Shown: piece by piece, positions 35,380 to 44,031 of the stretch
Layout of the letters: every line of letters starts with the position of its first letter
Numbering within the stretch: the stretch's first letter is position 1
DNA from: Bacillota bacterium
GTDB lineage: Bacteria; Bacillota; Clostridia; Oscillospirales; Acutalibacteraceae
Reading direction: 5' to 3'
DNA length: 64,000 nt
Assembly: GCA_023390175.1 (NCBI GenBank)
Contig: JAEWDK010000024.1
Coordinates: 434,001 to 498,000 of the forward strand
Position numbers and translations under genes: made by a program
Notes under the pieces: generated by a model
Told to the model about the DNA's origin: nothing
The model's input: only the letters and a program-made list of their open reading frames with translations
The model's database searches: none

Positions 35380-35592
35380 GTGTAAACGCAGTGTAAAGTT
35401 AGGCAACTTTTTACACCCTATGAACAAAACATGCTCCGCATATCACGTTTTTATGTGACTCGACAATCACCAAAAATTCCCCTTCCCCATATATTAAAAT
35501 ACACAGATTTTGATTTCTGCTCCGAACAACCCAAGCGGAACGGTATTTTACAGCAAAAGTCCTTGCCATATTGAGAGGAAGGTGGAATCCCA

Positions 35593-36201
35593 TTGATTTT
35601 ATCAGCACTGTTATTCAGTTTATCCTTTAATTTGGATAATATCGTAATTGGCACCGCATACGGCATTAAGAAAATAAAAATCGGCGTTTATGCAAACCTG
35701 ATTATTGCGGCCGTAACCTCCGCGGGAACATACTTATCCATGACAGCCGGCACATATATCGCAAAATTACTTCCCGATTCCTGCGCTAATACACTGGGTG
35801 CGGCGGCGGTTGGACTGTTAGGCCTGTACTTTATCATTCAAAGTGTCATTAAGCTGTTCAAAACAACAAAGCCAAAAGAGCTCGCGTTAAAAGACATCTC
35901 CGATATGATGGAATACGCGGAAGATTCCGATTCAAACCAAAACGGCAGGATTGATAAAAAAGAAGCTTTTCTTGTGGGGCTTGGATTAATGCTCAACAAC
36001 CTTGGCACAGGCATAACCGCAAGTATTACAAAAGTGAATATCCCGCTTACCATCACTGCAACTTTCATATTGAGCATTCTTACGCTCCTGCTGGGGGAAG
36101 CGATTGGGAATCATGCTTTGGGAAAGCTGTTCGGCAAATACGCACCGCTGTTTTCAGGGATTTTGCTGGTTGTACTCGGTATTTTTGAATATTTTCATTA
36201 A
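35593..36201 (+). CDS. ytaF: YtaF-like sporulation membrane protein (MntP-related)
   Basis: 202 residues with six membrane helices in two halves, related to manganese exporters of the MntP group. Each half has the acidic membrane motif (LSFNLDNIVIGTAYGI at 9-24, LGLMLNNLGTGI near 132; Asn replaces the second Asp). Between them lies a canonical EF-hand loop, DSNQNGRIDKKE, which may bind calcium or manganese. A TTG start at 35593 follows AGGAAGGTGG. B. subtilis YtaF is linked to sporulation; biochemical function is not established. Confidence 0.82.
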   Translation: MILSALLFSLSFNLDNIVIGTAYGIKKIKIGVYANLIIAAVTSAGTYLSMTAGTYIAKLLPDSCANTLGAAAVGLLGLYFIIQSVIKLFKTTKPKELALKDISDMMEYAEDSDSNQNGRIDKKEAFLVGLGLMLNNLGTGITASITKVNIPLTITATFILSILTLLLGEAIGNHALGKLFGKYAPLFSGILLVVLGIFEYFH

Positions 36202-36235
36202 AAAGCGAAGAAGCACAAAAAACGAAATGACTGTC

Positions 36236-36296
36236 AAACATAATAAACCCGGCAGGGACAGCCACACCGGCGGCCACTGTCGGGTTTATTATGTTT
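36236..36296. terminator. Bidirectional terminator between ytaF and the DUF3006 gene
   Basis: Perfect 16-bp stem (36236-36251 with 36281-36296) around a 29-base GC-rich loop that can fold further. It serves both converging genes. Confidence 0.85.
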
Positions 36297-36370
36297 TAGA
36301 ATATGGAATTCAGTTTAAAATGCCTGCCTTTTTTGCAGCGTAGAATATGGATGCGAAAGGAGGTTGCGTC

Positions 36371-36595
36371 TTACCCGCGAAAAAGTTTGTCCTGCAGTTT
36401 CTTCACCCTGGAACGTTTTTCTGCGGTTGCTTCCGCATTGATGCTCAATGTACCCTCGTTGTCATCCACATTCAGCACATCGCCTTCCGCAGCGCCTTTG
36501 GGGAGTTCGGAAGTTTCAATGGCAAAAAATTTTTCGTCGCTGTCCTCACAGATGGCGTAGGTTCCTTCAAAGCGGTCGATGGTAAGCGTTTTCAT
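36371..36595 (-). CDS. DUF3006 domain protein
   Basis: 74 residues: TIDRFEGTYAICEDSD then ELPKGAAEGDVLNVDD, the compact beta-barrel pattern of DUF3006, with a basic C-terminal tail. The ATG at 36595 follows AGGAGACAGG; a longer frame upstream runs into the preceding gene and is not supported. DUF3006 proteins are often beside ComEC/Rec2-like metallo-hydrolases, as here, but their job is unknown. Confidence 0.85.
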   Translation of the reverse strand: MKTLTIDRFEGTYAICEDSDEKFFAIETSELPKGAAEGDVLNVDDNEGTLSINAEATAEKRSRVKKLQDKLFRG

Positions 36596-36650
36596 GTTCC
36601 TGTCTCCTTTTACATTTATAAATAGGGTCAAATTTTTTTCGGATTCTATT

Positions 36651-37583
36651 TTATTGTTTTGAACGCCCGGTGACAACGGAAACTGTCTTGCCGTTGCTCA
36701 GAAAAATCACGGTTCCGCTGATATCGGTGCGGTAAATTTGAGCACCCGCATCGTTCAGCCTTTTCAGCACGCTGTCGTTGGGCAGGTGGTTTGTGTCATC
36801 TGCAACAGAAATTGCGGCGTACCGCGGCCTTACCGCATTTAAAAGGGAAACTGTTGTGGAAGTGCCGCTGCCGTGATGGCCAACCTTTAAAACATCTGCG
36901 GAAAGCTCCGCTTTGCTCGCAATCAGGCCGCTTTCCTCTTCTTTTTCGGCATCGCCCATCAAAAGGAACTTGGTATTGCCGTAAGTAAGGCGGAGAACGA
37001 TGGAATTGTTATTGGTGCTGTTGCCTGGACTGACAGGCGCAAGCACCTGAATTTTCAAATTTCCGAGGGAGAAGGATTCCCCGCATTTGGGTGTGGTGAC
37101 GGACAGATTTTTTTTGTTCAGCGCCGCCTGCACCGCAAAATACTCCTCACTGGAAGGAATCAACTCCTTCGGTATATCGGGAGCCAAATAGCAGCCAACG
37201 GGAAACCGGGAAATCACTTCACTCAGCCCGCCGATATGATCGTCATCGGGATGCGTATTCACAACATAATCCAGCTGTTTCACACCGCGCCGGTTCAGGT
37301 ATTCTGCAACAAATTCACCGCGGTCCGCCGTGCCGCCGTCCACGAGCATATATTTCCCGCCGCACTCGACAAAAATACTGTCGGCTTTGCCGACTTCAAG
37401 TATATGAACGGACATCGGGCTTTGATCGGCCGCCGCAGAAAAATCATTTAACCCAAAGAACGAAAAAATTTTATGCCACGAGGCCGCCGCCCCGTATGGC
37501 AGCAGCGCAACAACCGCGCCCACCGCCAAAAGGAGCAGTAAGACAACCTTCAGCGCTTTTTTGCTGCCTTTTTGCTGCTCCAT
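36651..37583 (-). CDS. ComEC/Rec2-like metallo-beta-lactamase-fold hydrolase, membrane anchored
   Basis: 310 residues: one N-terminal membrane anchor (about 12-31), then a metallo-beta-lactamase domain with THPDDDHIGG near residue 107, LLMGDAEKEEE, and KVGHHGSGTS carrying later ligands. It matches the stand-alone form of the ComEC C-terminal nuclease-like domain, without the ComEC channel. It may cleave DNA or phosphodiesters outside the membrane; substrate unknown. ATG 37583 follows GGGGAG and overlaps ygiQ by 34 bases. Confidence 0.87.
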   Translation of the reverse strand: MEQQKGSKKALKVVLLLLLAVGAVVALLPYGAAASWHKIFSFFGLNDFSAAADQSPMSVHILEVGKADSIFVECGGKYMLVDGGTADRGEFVAEYLNRRGVKQLDYVVNTHPDDDHIGGLSEVISRFPVGCYLAPDIPKELIPSSEEYFAVQAALNKKNLSVTTPKCGESFSLGNLKIQVLAPVSPGNSTNNNSIVLRLTYGNTKFLLMGDAEKEEESGLIASKAELSADVLKVGHHGSGTSTTVSLLNAVRPRYAAISVADDTNHLPNDSVLKRLNDAGAQIYRTDISGTVIFLSNGKTVSVVTGRSKQ

Positions 37584-39421
37584 TTGACGTGCCTCTCCCC
37601 ATTTTTCATTTGGGCGCGCCGCATTTCGGGGTTGGGGCGAACCAAACATTTATCGCCCATGCCGATTAAATCACTGCGGCCCGCCGCCTTTAACGCGGCT
37701 ATTACCAAATCCTTGTATTTCGGATTGAAATATTGCAGGAGCGCACGCTGCATCGCCTTTTCGCGGTCAGTGCGCGGAACAAAAACTTCCTTTAAGGTGT
37801 ATGGGTCTAAACCAGTGTAAAACATGCAGGTGGAAATCGTGCCGGGAGTCGGGTAAAAATCCTGTACCTGCTCGGGCCGCAGATGCTCCCGTTTCAGGAA
37901 CAGAGCCAGCTCGACCGCATCCTTGAGCGTGCTGCCCGGGTGCGACGACATCAGGTACGGAACCAGGTATTGCTCCTTGCCATCCTGTTTGCACAGCTGA
38001 AAGAATTTCTTCTGAAATTTCAGGTATGCTTCAATATGCGGTTTGCCCATGGCGTCAAGCACCTCTGGGGTACAATGCTCCGGCGCAACCTTAAGCTGAC
38101 CGCTGACATGGTATTTGACAAGCTCCCGAAAGAACGTGTCGTCTTTGTCTTCCAACAGATAATCGAAACGAATACCGGAACGGATAAACACGCGTTTCAC
38201 CTTTGGCAAAGCGCGGAGCTTTTGCAAAATTCCAAGGTATTCCTCATGATCTACTTTAAGCGCCGGGCAGGGCTTGGGCGCAAGGCATTTTTTTCCGCCG
38301 GCGCAAAGACCGTGTTCGGCCTGTTTCTCACAGGAAGGATGGCGGAAATTGGCGGTCGGGCCGCCCACATCATGAATATACCCCTTAAAATTCGGGTTTT
38401 CCGTCAGTTTTTTTGCTTCCTTCAGAATGGATTCCTCACTGCGTGCGGTAATTGCCCTTCCCTGATGAAACGCGATGGAGCAAAAATTGCATGCGCCAAA
38501 GCAGCCGCGGTTCTGCGTGATGGAAAACTGTACTTCTTCAATGGCGGGAACCCCTCCCCTGCTTTCGTAGCAGGGATGATAGGTGCGCTCATAGGGTAAG
38601 TCGTAAACCGCATCCAATTCCGGCTGCGTCAAAGGCATCATCGGCGGATTTTGCACCAATATCATGCCGCCGTGGCGCTGAATCACCCTGCGCCCGCGCA
38701 CAGCGTCCTGCTCGTCCTGCTCCTTGCGGCAGGAAACCGCATATTCCTTTTTATTTTTACAAACCTGTTCAAAGCTTGGGCAGTCCACTGCCGGAACAGC
38801 GCGGTATTCGCCGGTAGGCACAGCAAAGCAGGTGCCGCGGATATCCGTAATGGTACTGATTGGCTCGCCGGAATAAAGGCGGCGGGCAATTTCCACCGTT
38901 TGATTTTCACCCATGCCGTAAGTAAGCAAATCCGCACCGGAATCAAGCAGAATGGACGGACGGATAGCGTCGTCCCAATAATCGTAGTGGGCGAAACGGC
39001 GAAGGGATGCTTCCAGCCCTCCGATGACCACCGGGGAGTCGGGGTAAATTTCCTTGATCTTTTTTGTATAAACAATCACGGCTCTGTCCGGCCGCAGCCC
39101 GGCTTTGTTTCCGGGCGAATAAGCGTCGTCACTGCGGCGGCGGCGCGCAGCGGTGTAATGCGCCACCATGGAATCAATGTTGCCGGAGCTGACCATGAAG
39201 CCGAACTTTGGTTTGCCGAAACGCGTAAAGTCCCTGTCACTGCGCCAGTCCGGCTGGGCAAGGATTGCAACACGGTAGCCAAAGCTTTCGAGCACGCGCG
39301 AAATAATCGCCGTGCCGAAGGTCGGGTGGTCAACATAGGCGTCGCCGGTCACCACCACAAAGTCGGGGGAGTCCCAGCCCAAAGCATTGATTTCTTCTTT
39401 TGTAATCGGTAAAAACGGCAT
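37550..39421 (-). CDS. YgiQ-family radical SAM protein
   Basis: 623 residues. The N-terminal part (VVTGDAYVDHPTFGTAIISRVLESFGY) looks like a cobalamin-binding-type Rossmann domain; the radical SAM cluster motif is in QNRGCFGACNFCSIAFHQGR near residue 310 (CxxxCxxC). The C-terminal part has a cysteine-containing stretch (CEKQAEHGLCAGGKKCLAPKPC) typical of YgiQ. Reaction unknown. It overlaps the metallo-hydrolase gene and follows ftsK after 29 bases. Confidence 0.93.
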   Translation of the reverse strand: MPFLPITKEEINALGWDSPDFVVVTGDAYVDHPTFGTAIISRVLESFGYRVAILAQPDWRSDRDFTRFGKPKFGFMVSSGNIDSMVAHYTAARRRRSDDAYSPGNKAGLRPDRAVIVYTKKIKEIYPDSPVVIGGLEASLRRFAHYDYWDDAIRPSILLDSGADLLTYGMGENQTVEIARRLYSGEPISTITDIRGTCFAVPTGEYRAVPAVDCPSFEQVCKNKKEYAVSCRKEQDEQDAVRGRRVIQRHGGMILVQNPPMMPLTQPELDAVYDLPYERTYHPCYESRGGVPAIEEVQFSITQNRGCFGACNFCSIAFHQGRAITARSEESILKEAKKLTENPNFKGYIHDVGGPTANFRHPSCEKQAEHGLCAGGKKCLAPKPCPALKVDHEEYLGILQKLRALPKVKRVFIRSGIRFDYLLEDKDDTFFRELVKYHVSGQLKVAPEHCTPEVLDAMGKPHIEAYLKFQKKFFQLCKQDGKEQYLVPYLMSSHPGSTLKDAVELALFLKREHLRPEQVQDFYPTPGTISTCMFYTGLDPYTLKEVFVPRTDREKAMQRALLQYFNPKYKDLVIAALKAAGRSDLIGMGDKCLVRPNPEMRRAQMKNGERHVKWSSKKAAKKR

Positions 39422-39450
39422 CTGTTTATTCCTTTATTTTCTATTTCGAT

Positions 39451-41976
39451 TTATTCTTTTCCCTGTGGAGCGGAGTTGGCCGCGTCATTTCGGCGCATGC
39501 TCATTTCCAGCCACTGCTGGTATGTAATCAGGACCTGACGCGGTTTGGAACCCTCGTGCGGGCCGACAATCCCCATCTGCTCCATCTCGTCAACCAGCCT
39601 GCCCGCGCGGGCGTAGCCAAGCCGCAGCCGGCGCTGGAGCAGCGATGTGGAGGCCTGACCGGCTTCTACCACGCATTTCACCGCTTCCGGCATCATCGGG
39701 TCGGTATCGTCGCTCATGCCGCTGTCGCCGGAGTCCTTCTCCGCGACGGCGTTTTTCTCGATTTCTTCCACGATATTCTGATCGTAACCCGTTTCCTGTG
39801 TCTTTTTCACGAAGTTAACGACGGACTCGATTTCACTGTCGCCGACAAAACACCCTTGAATTCGAACCGGCTTTGGGGAGCCGACGGGGGCAAACAGCAT
39901 GTCGCCGCGGCCCAGGAGCTTTTCCGCCCCGCCCATGTCCAAAATAGTCCTGGAATCCACCTGGGAGGATACGGCGAAAGCGATTCGGCTTGGGATATTC
40001 GCTTTGATAATACCGGTAATAACATCCACGGACGGACGCTGCGTGGCAATCAGAAGATGCATTCCAGCCGCACGGGCCATTTGTGCCAGCCGGCAGATGG
40101 AATCCTCTACTTCGTTCGGAGCGGCCATCATCAGGTCGGCCAGCTCGTCGATGATAATTACAATTTGCGGCATATGCTGCATTGGCTGGTCATTGGCGTC
40201 TTTGTAGCCGGAGGAAGCGGCAAGCATATTATAACTGCTCAGGTCGCGCACATTGTTTTCCGCAAAAATTTTATAGCGTTTGAGCATTTCCGTAACGGCC
40301 CAGCCCAAAGCGCCGGCGGCCTTGCGCGGGTCGGTCACAACCGGCACCAAAAGCTGCGGGATCCCGTTATAAATTCCCAACTCCACAACCTTTGGGTCAA
40401 TCATAAGAAAACGAACCTCATCCGGTGTGGACTTGTATAAAAGACTGATAATAAATGAGTTGATACAGACGGATTTACCGGAACCGGTGGAACCGGCAAT
40501 CAGCAGATGGGGCATCTTTCCAAGGTCTGCGGTGGCGATGCCGCCCGCGATATCACGCCCGAGCACTACGGTCAGCCGACTTTTCGCGGCGGTGAAGCTG
40601 TTGGATTCAACCAGCTCGCGCATGCGAACCACGCTGACTTTTTTATTCGGCACCTCAATGCCCACGGCGGCCTTGCCGGGAATCGGCGCTTCAATACGGA
40701 CACCGGAAGCCGCCAAATTCATGGCGATATCATCGGCGAGATTTGTGATTTTACTGATTTTGACCCCGGCGGCGGGCTGCAGCTCGTAACGGGTTACGGC
40801 CGGGCCGCGGCTGATATCCACAATTTTGGTCTGAACGCCAAAGCTCTTTAAAGTCTGCACCAGCATTTGGCCGTTGATTTTCAGTTCCTCCGTAACATCC
40901 TGCTCAGCCAGCTCCTTTGTTGTTTCGAGCATGGTAACGGGCGGGAAATGGTAGTTCCCGTCCGCCGGCGGCTCGTCGGTAAACATGGTAAGCTGAACCG
41001 GGGCGCCGATTGGGGAACCGACGGGCTGCTCTTTTTCATCCGGCTTTTTTGCTTCCGTTTTACGGGCGGCATACGCCGCCGCGGCTTCCGCCGAGCCTGT
41101 TTTATCGGAGGGCACGGGTAGGGGAGCTGCCGGTTCGATTTTTTCCACAACCGGCTCTTTCATGCCAAATACTTTTTCAAGCTGCTCCAGCTTTTTGTTC
41201 TTCTCCTGCTTCACTGGCTGTTTACCTGGCGACTGTACCGGATGCTGCGGAAGCGCGTCTTCATGGTCGAGCGCGATATCAATGTTCGTCTGGCGGTCGC
41301 GTTCCAAAACCTTCTGTTCCCGCGCACTGCTGATATTGGCGGCAACCATGTCGGCCGGTTTGGTAATCGCGCGGAAAAGCTGCACCAAACTGGTACCCGT
41401 CAAAATCATAATCGCAACAAAAAGGGCCAGAATAATAACGACCTTCGCACCGGTCGAACCCAACCCCGCGACAACCGGAATTCCGATCAGTCCGCTGAAC
41501 AGCCCCGCGCCGGAACGGCTCATACCGTTCAGGTAAAGCTGCTTGAGATTGTCCCCAAACGATGCAATCGTAATTTTGTCTTCGGCGGTAAAAATGTAAA
41601 TTGAAGCGCAAAACAAAGCAATAATGACGACAATCATAATCACCTTATTGCTTAAACGGTTGTTCTGCCGTTCGAATGCCGTAACGAGCGATATGTAAAA
41701 AAGAAGGATTGGCCAGGCAATGGCGCAGCTGCCAAATAAACCGAGCAGCACGTTATGGCACCAAAGCCAAATATTGTCGCCCGAAACCAGTACGAGGAAA
41801 ACCATTAAAATAGAAACGGCAAACAGCACAATCGCATAAATCTGATTGTGCTGTTTTACGTATTCAACATCTTTTATTGGCTTTGCCTTCGTGCTTGGAG
41901 CGGTATGGCGCGCTTTTGACGCACCCGGACTTTTTTTAGGAGTCGGTTTTTTTGCTTTTGTAGTTCGATTTGCCAC
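39451..41976 (-). CDS. ftsK: DNA translocase FtsK/SpoIIIE
   Basis: 841 residues: basic N-terminus, four to five membrane helices (about 45-200), a Pro/Lys-rich linker (230-330), the RecA-like motor with Walker A IAGSTGSGKSVCIN near residue 495 and DELADLMM, and a C-terminal winged-helix gamma domain (TSLLQRRLRLGYARAGRLVDEME) that reads KOPS/SRS signals. It pumps chromosome DNA through the division or sporulation septum; in a spore former with a single copy both roles are possible. The neighbour tepA is also beside spoIIIE in B. subtilis. Confidence 0.96.
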   Translation of the reverse strand: MANRTTKAKKPTPKKSPGASKARHTAPSTKAKPIKDVEYVKQHNQIYAIVLFAVSILMVFLVLVSGDNIWLWCHNVLLGLFGSCAIAWPILLFYISLVTAFERQNNRLSNKVIMIVVIIALFCASIYIFTAEDKITIASFGDNLKQLYLNGMSRSGAGLFSGLIGIPVVAGLGSTGAKVVIILALFVAIMILTGTSLVQLFRAITKPADMVAANISSAREQKVLERDRQTNIDIALDHEDALPQHPVQSPGKQPVKQEKNKKLEQLEKVFGMKEPVVEKIEPAAPLPVPSDKTGSAEAAAAYAARKTEAKKPDEKEQPVGSPIGAPVQLTMFTDEPPADGNYHFPPVTMLETTKELAEQDVTEELKINGQMLVQTLKSFGVQTKIVDISRGPAVTRYELQPAAGVKISKITNLADDIAMNLAASGVRIEAPIPGKAAVGIEVPNKKVSVVRMRELVESNSFTAAKSRLTVVLGRDIAGGIATADLGKMPHLLIAGSTGSGKSVCINSFIISLLYKSTPDEVRFLMIDPKVVELGIYNGIPQLLVPVVTDPRKAAGALGWAVTEMLKRYKIFAENNVRDLSSYNMLAASSGYKDANDQPMQHMPQIVIIIDELADLMMAAPNEVEDSICRLAQMARAAGMHLLIATQRPSVDVITGIIKANIPSRIAFAVSSQVDSRTILDMGGAEKLLGRGDMLFAPVGSPKPVRIQGCFVGDSEIESVVNFVKKTQETGYDQNIVEEIEKNAVAEKDSGDSGMSDDTDPMMPEAVKCVVEAGQASTSLLQRRLRLGYARAGRLVDEMEQMGIVGPHEGSKPRQVLITYQQWLEMSMRRNDAANSAPQGKE

Positions 41977-42044
41977 TGTCAGATCACCTTATAGTTTCAT
42001 ATTCTGTATTTTTTCAAGTCTGTAATCAGTATTTCATCTAAAAT

Positions 42045-42992
42045 TTAAAAATGCAGAGCGGCTCCGGTCACAATATTGACCCCTGTGTTATGCTCGATAA
42101 TTCCCAAAACAACAATCACCACACCTAAAACAAAGGTATAAACGGCGAACACCGAAAGTTTATCGGTAGTAACCATCCAGCGCAGAAGCTTGATAGCCAG
42201 AAAGCCGACAACGGCCGCGGTAACAACACCGGCAAGAATTGGCGCAACGCCGATCGTCATCGGTGCATGTGCAGCATCCTTAAGTTCCAATGCAACGGCA
42301 GCTATAATGGACGGAATTCCGATTACAAAAGAATAATCGAGCGCCGTCTGGCGGTTAATGCCGCGCATTAAGCCCGCGGAAAGCGTGGAACCGGAACGGG
42401 AAAGCCCCGGGAACATGGCGGCCACACACTGGACAATACCAACGGTAATTGCGTCAATCACATTGAACTGCCGCCTTCCGCCGGCGGAAGCGGTGCTTTT
42501 TCTGCTGTGAGCGGCGTGATTGGAAGCGGTTTTATGGCTTGCCAAAATACCGAGGGTCAGCAGAATACTGGTCATAATCAGCGAGCAGCCCTCAATAATA
42601 ATATCGCTGTCCGTCGCCCACTTGTCGGCAAAATCCTTCAGCTTCATGCCCGTTCCGGGAACCGGAAGAAACAGAAGGAAAAGCGGCACAAGGCCGATAA
42701 TCAGCATAATCAGCAGCCTGCGTTCAGGATTCATTTTATGCCATTTGAATTTTCCGGTAAAAATATCGCCGATTGTCAGAATAAATTCACAGATCAGGCG
42801 CCAAACGAGTTTGCGGTAAACGACCAATACCGCGAGCAATGTACCCAAATGCAGCATGACGTCAAACAGCAGGCTGGGAACCTGAAGTCCCATAAAATGC
42901 TGCGCCAGTGAAAGATGGCCGCTGCTGGAAACCGGTAAAAATTCCGTCGCACCCTGAATAATCCCCTGAATAATTGCTTGCAGTATGTTCAA
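42045..42992 (-). CDS. uppP: Undecaprenyl-diphosphatase (UppP/BacA)
   Basis: Recycles the C55 lipid carrier by dephosphorylating undecaprenyl diphosphate. 315 residues with about eight membrane helices. Active-site motifs FLPVSSSGHLSLAQ near residue 17 and PGLSRSGSTLSAGLMRG near 195 are intact. Between them is a hydrophilic stretch rich in Ser, Ala, His and Arg (about 152-176) not usual in the family, making it longer than the common 265-290. It lies between ftsK and tepA. Confidence 0.95.
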   Translation of the reverse strand: MNILQAIIQGIIQGATEFLPVSSSGHLSLAQHFMGLQVPSLLFDVMLHLGTLLAVLVVYRKLVWRLICEFILTIGDIFTGKFKWHKMNPERRLLIMLIIGLVPLFLLFLPVPGTGMKLKDFADKWATDSDIIIEGCSLIMTSILLTLGILASHKTASNHAAHSRKSTASAGGRRQFNVIDAITVGIVQCVAAMFPGLSRSGSTLSAGLMRGINRQTALDYSFVIGIPSIIAAVALELKDAAHAPMTIGVAPILAGVVTAAVVGFLAIKLLRWMVTTDKLSVFAVYTFVLGVVIVVLGIIEHNTGVNIVTGAALHF

Positions 42993-43039
42993 TGTTGTTT
43001 CCTCCGTTTTATGTATTGGGCGGCATTCGCCGCCGGCTG

Positions 43040-43789
43040 CTAAACTTTTTTAGCAGGTTTCTTTTTTGTCCTGGGCTGCGCTTTTTTGTGATTTTCCCTG
43101 TCCTCGTCAATCATCTGATACAGGCAATCAATGGCGTCGGAAAGGCAGCCAAGCGAATCAATCAGCCCCTCGCTGACTGCGTCCGGCCCGTCAAGAACCG
43201 TGCCGACATCCATGACAAGCTCCTGCGTGTTCATGGCAAGCTCGTAAAAACGTTCCTCCGACATTTTGGAATTCTGCGTAACAAATTTGGTAATGCGTTC
43301 CTGCATCCGCTGAAAATAGTCCAGAGTCTGCGGTACGCCGAGCAGCATGCCGCTCATGCGCACGGGGTGGATGGTCATCGTTGCGGTCTGAGCAATAAAA
43401 GAATGCTTTGCAGCGACCGCAAGCGGCACGCCGATGGAATGCCCGCCGCCCAAAACCAGGGACACCGTCGGCTTTTTCATTCCCGCAACCAATTCAGCCA
43501 GCGCAAGGCCGGCTTCCACATCGCCGCCTACCGTGTTCAAAATAATCAGGAGTCCGTCGATATCCGACGCCTCCTCGATAGCAACAAGCTGTGGAATGAC
43601 ATGCTCGTATTTTGTGGTTTTGTTCTGCGACGGCAGAATATAGTGACCCTCAATCTGACCGATAATTGTCAGGCAGTGAATGACATGGCTTCCGTTGCCT
43701 GTAATAATGGAACCCGTATCAATAATTTGGCCAATCTGTTTGTCGCGCTTTTCTTCTTTTTCGTCTGTATCGGCATCTGCAATGCTCAT
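43040..43789 (-). CDS. tepA: ClpP-class serine protease TepA
   Basis: 249 residues. The ClpP-like core has the oxyanion strip NTVGGDVEAG, catalytic Ser in GGGHSIGVPLAVAA near residue 117, and His in TIHPVRMSG near 140. N- and C-terminal ends are charged and disordered, with a Lys-rich tail. B. subtilis TepA was first linked to protein translocation and sits by spoIIIE, as here; it may degrade signal peptides or spore proteins. An extended -10 promoter lies upstream. Confidence 0.9.
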   Translation of the reverse strand: MSIADADTDEKEEKRDKQIGQIIDTGSIITGNGSHVIHCLTIIGQIEGHYILPSQNKTTKYEHVIPQLVAIEEASDIDGLLIILNTVGGDVEAGLALAELVAGMKKPTVSLVLGGGHSIGVPLAVAAKHSFIAQTATMTIHPVRMSGMLLGVPQTLDYFQRMQERITKFVTQNSKMSEERFYELAMNTQELVMDVGTVLDGPDAVSEGLIDSLGCLSDAIDCLYQMIDEDRENHKKAQPRTKKKPAKKV

Positions 43790-43873
43790 ATGCGATCCCT
43801 CCTATCAGTTTAGTTTGCCGTAGGAAAGGGATTCTCATACGTGTTGAAACATATTTTAATGATATTAAATAGT

Positions 43874-43902
43874 ATTATAGCATTTGTTGTGTTATTCATC
43901 AA
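43874..43902 (-). promoter_or_regulatory. Predicted promoter of tepA-uppP-ftsK
   Basis: Minus strand TTGATG (43897-43902), 17 bases, TATAAT (43874-43879) with TGC before it, an extended -10. About 85 bases before tepA. Confidence 0.6.
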
Positions 43903-43953
43903 GAAAATAAAGCCCGAAATTGCAAAATGCCGTGATTATTGTTCGTTGGAAGA

Positions 43954-43982
43954 TTGACAATCAAGCCTTTTTATAAGATAAT
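43954..43982 (+). promoter_or_regulatory. Sigma-A promoter of acn-icd-rex
   Basis: Perfect TTGACA (43954-43959), 17-base spacer, GATAAT (43977-43982). Transcription should begin near 43989, about 43 bases before acn. Confidence 0.75.
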
Positions 43983-43999
43983 AGTTATATATTTAACTA
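43982..43999 (+). promoter_or_regulatory. Candidate Rex operator on the acn start site
   Basis: TAGTTATATATTTAACTA is an imperfect 18-mer of the Rex form TTGTTAANNNNTTAACAA: 11 of 14 defined positions match, and TAGTTA/TAACTA is an exact dyad. It begins at the last base of the -10 and covers the predicted start, so bound Rex would block transcription of the operon that encodes Rex itself. Confidence 0.6.
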
Positions 44000-44031
44000 A
44001 CTGTATTTCGGAATAGGAGGATTACTTCAAA

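Noticed and set aside
36262..36284. GCCACTG, as in a cobalamin riboswitch B12 box
   Set aside because: It lies in the loop of a terminator between two converging genes; no further riboswitch parts are present.
42974..43813. Plus-strand 279-codon frame antisense to tepA
   Set aside because: The minus-strand frame has clear ClpP-class motifs; the antisense product has no recognisable domain and no ribosome site.
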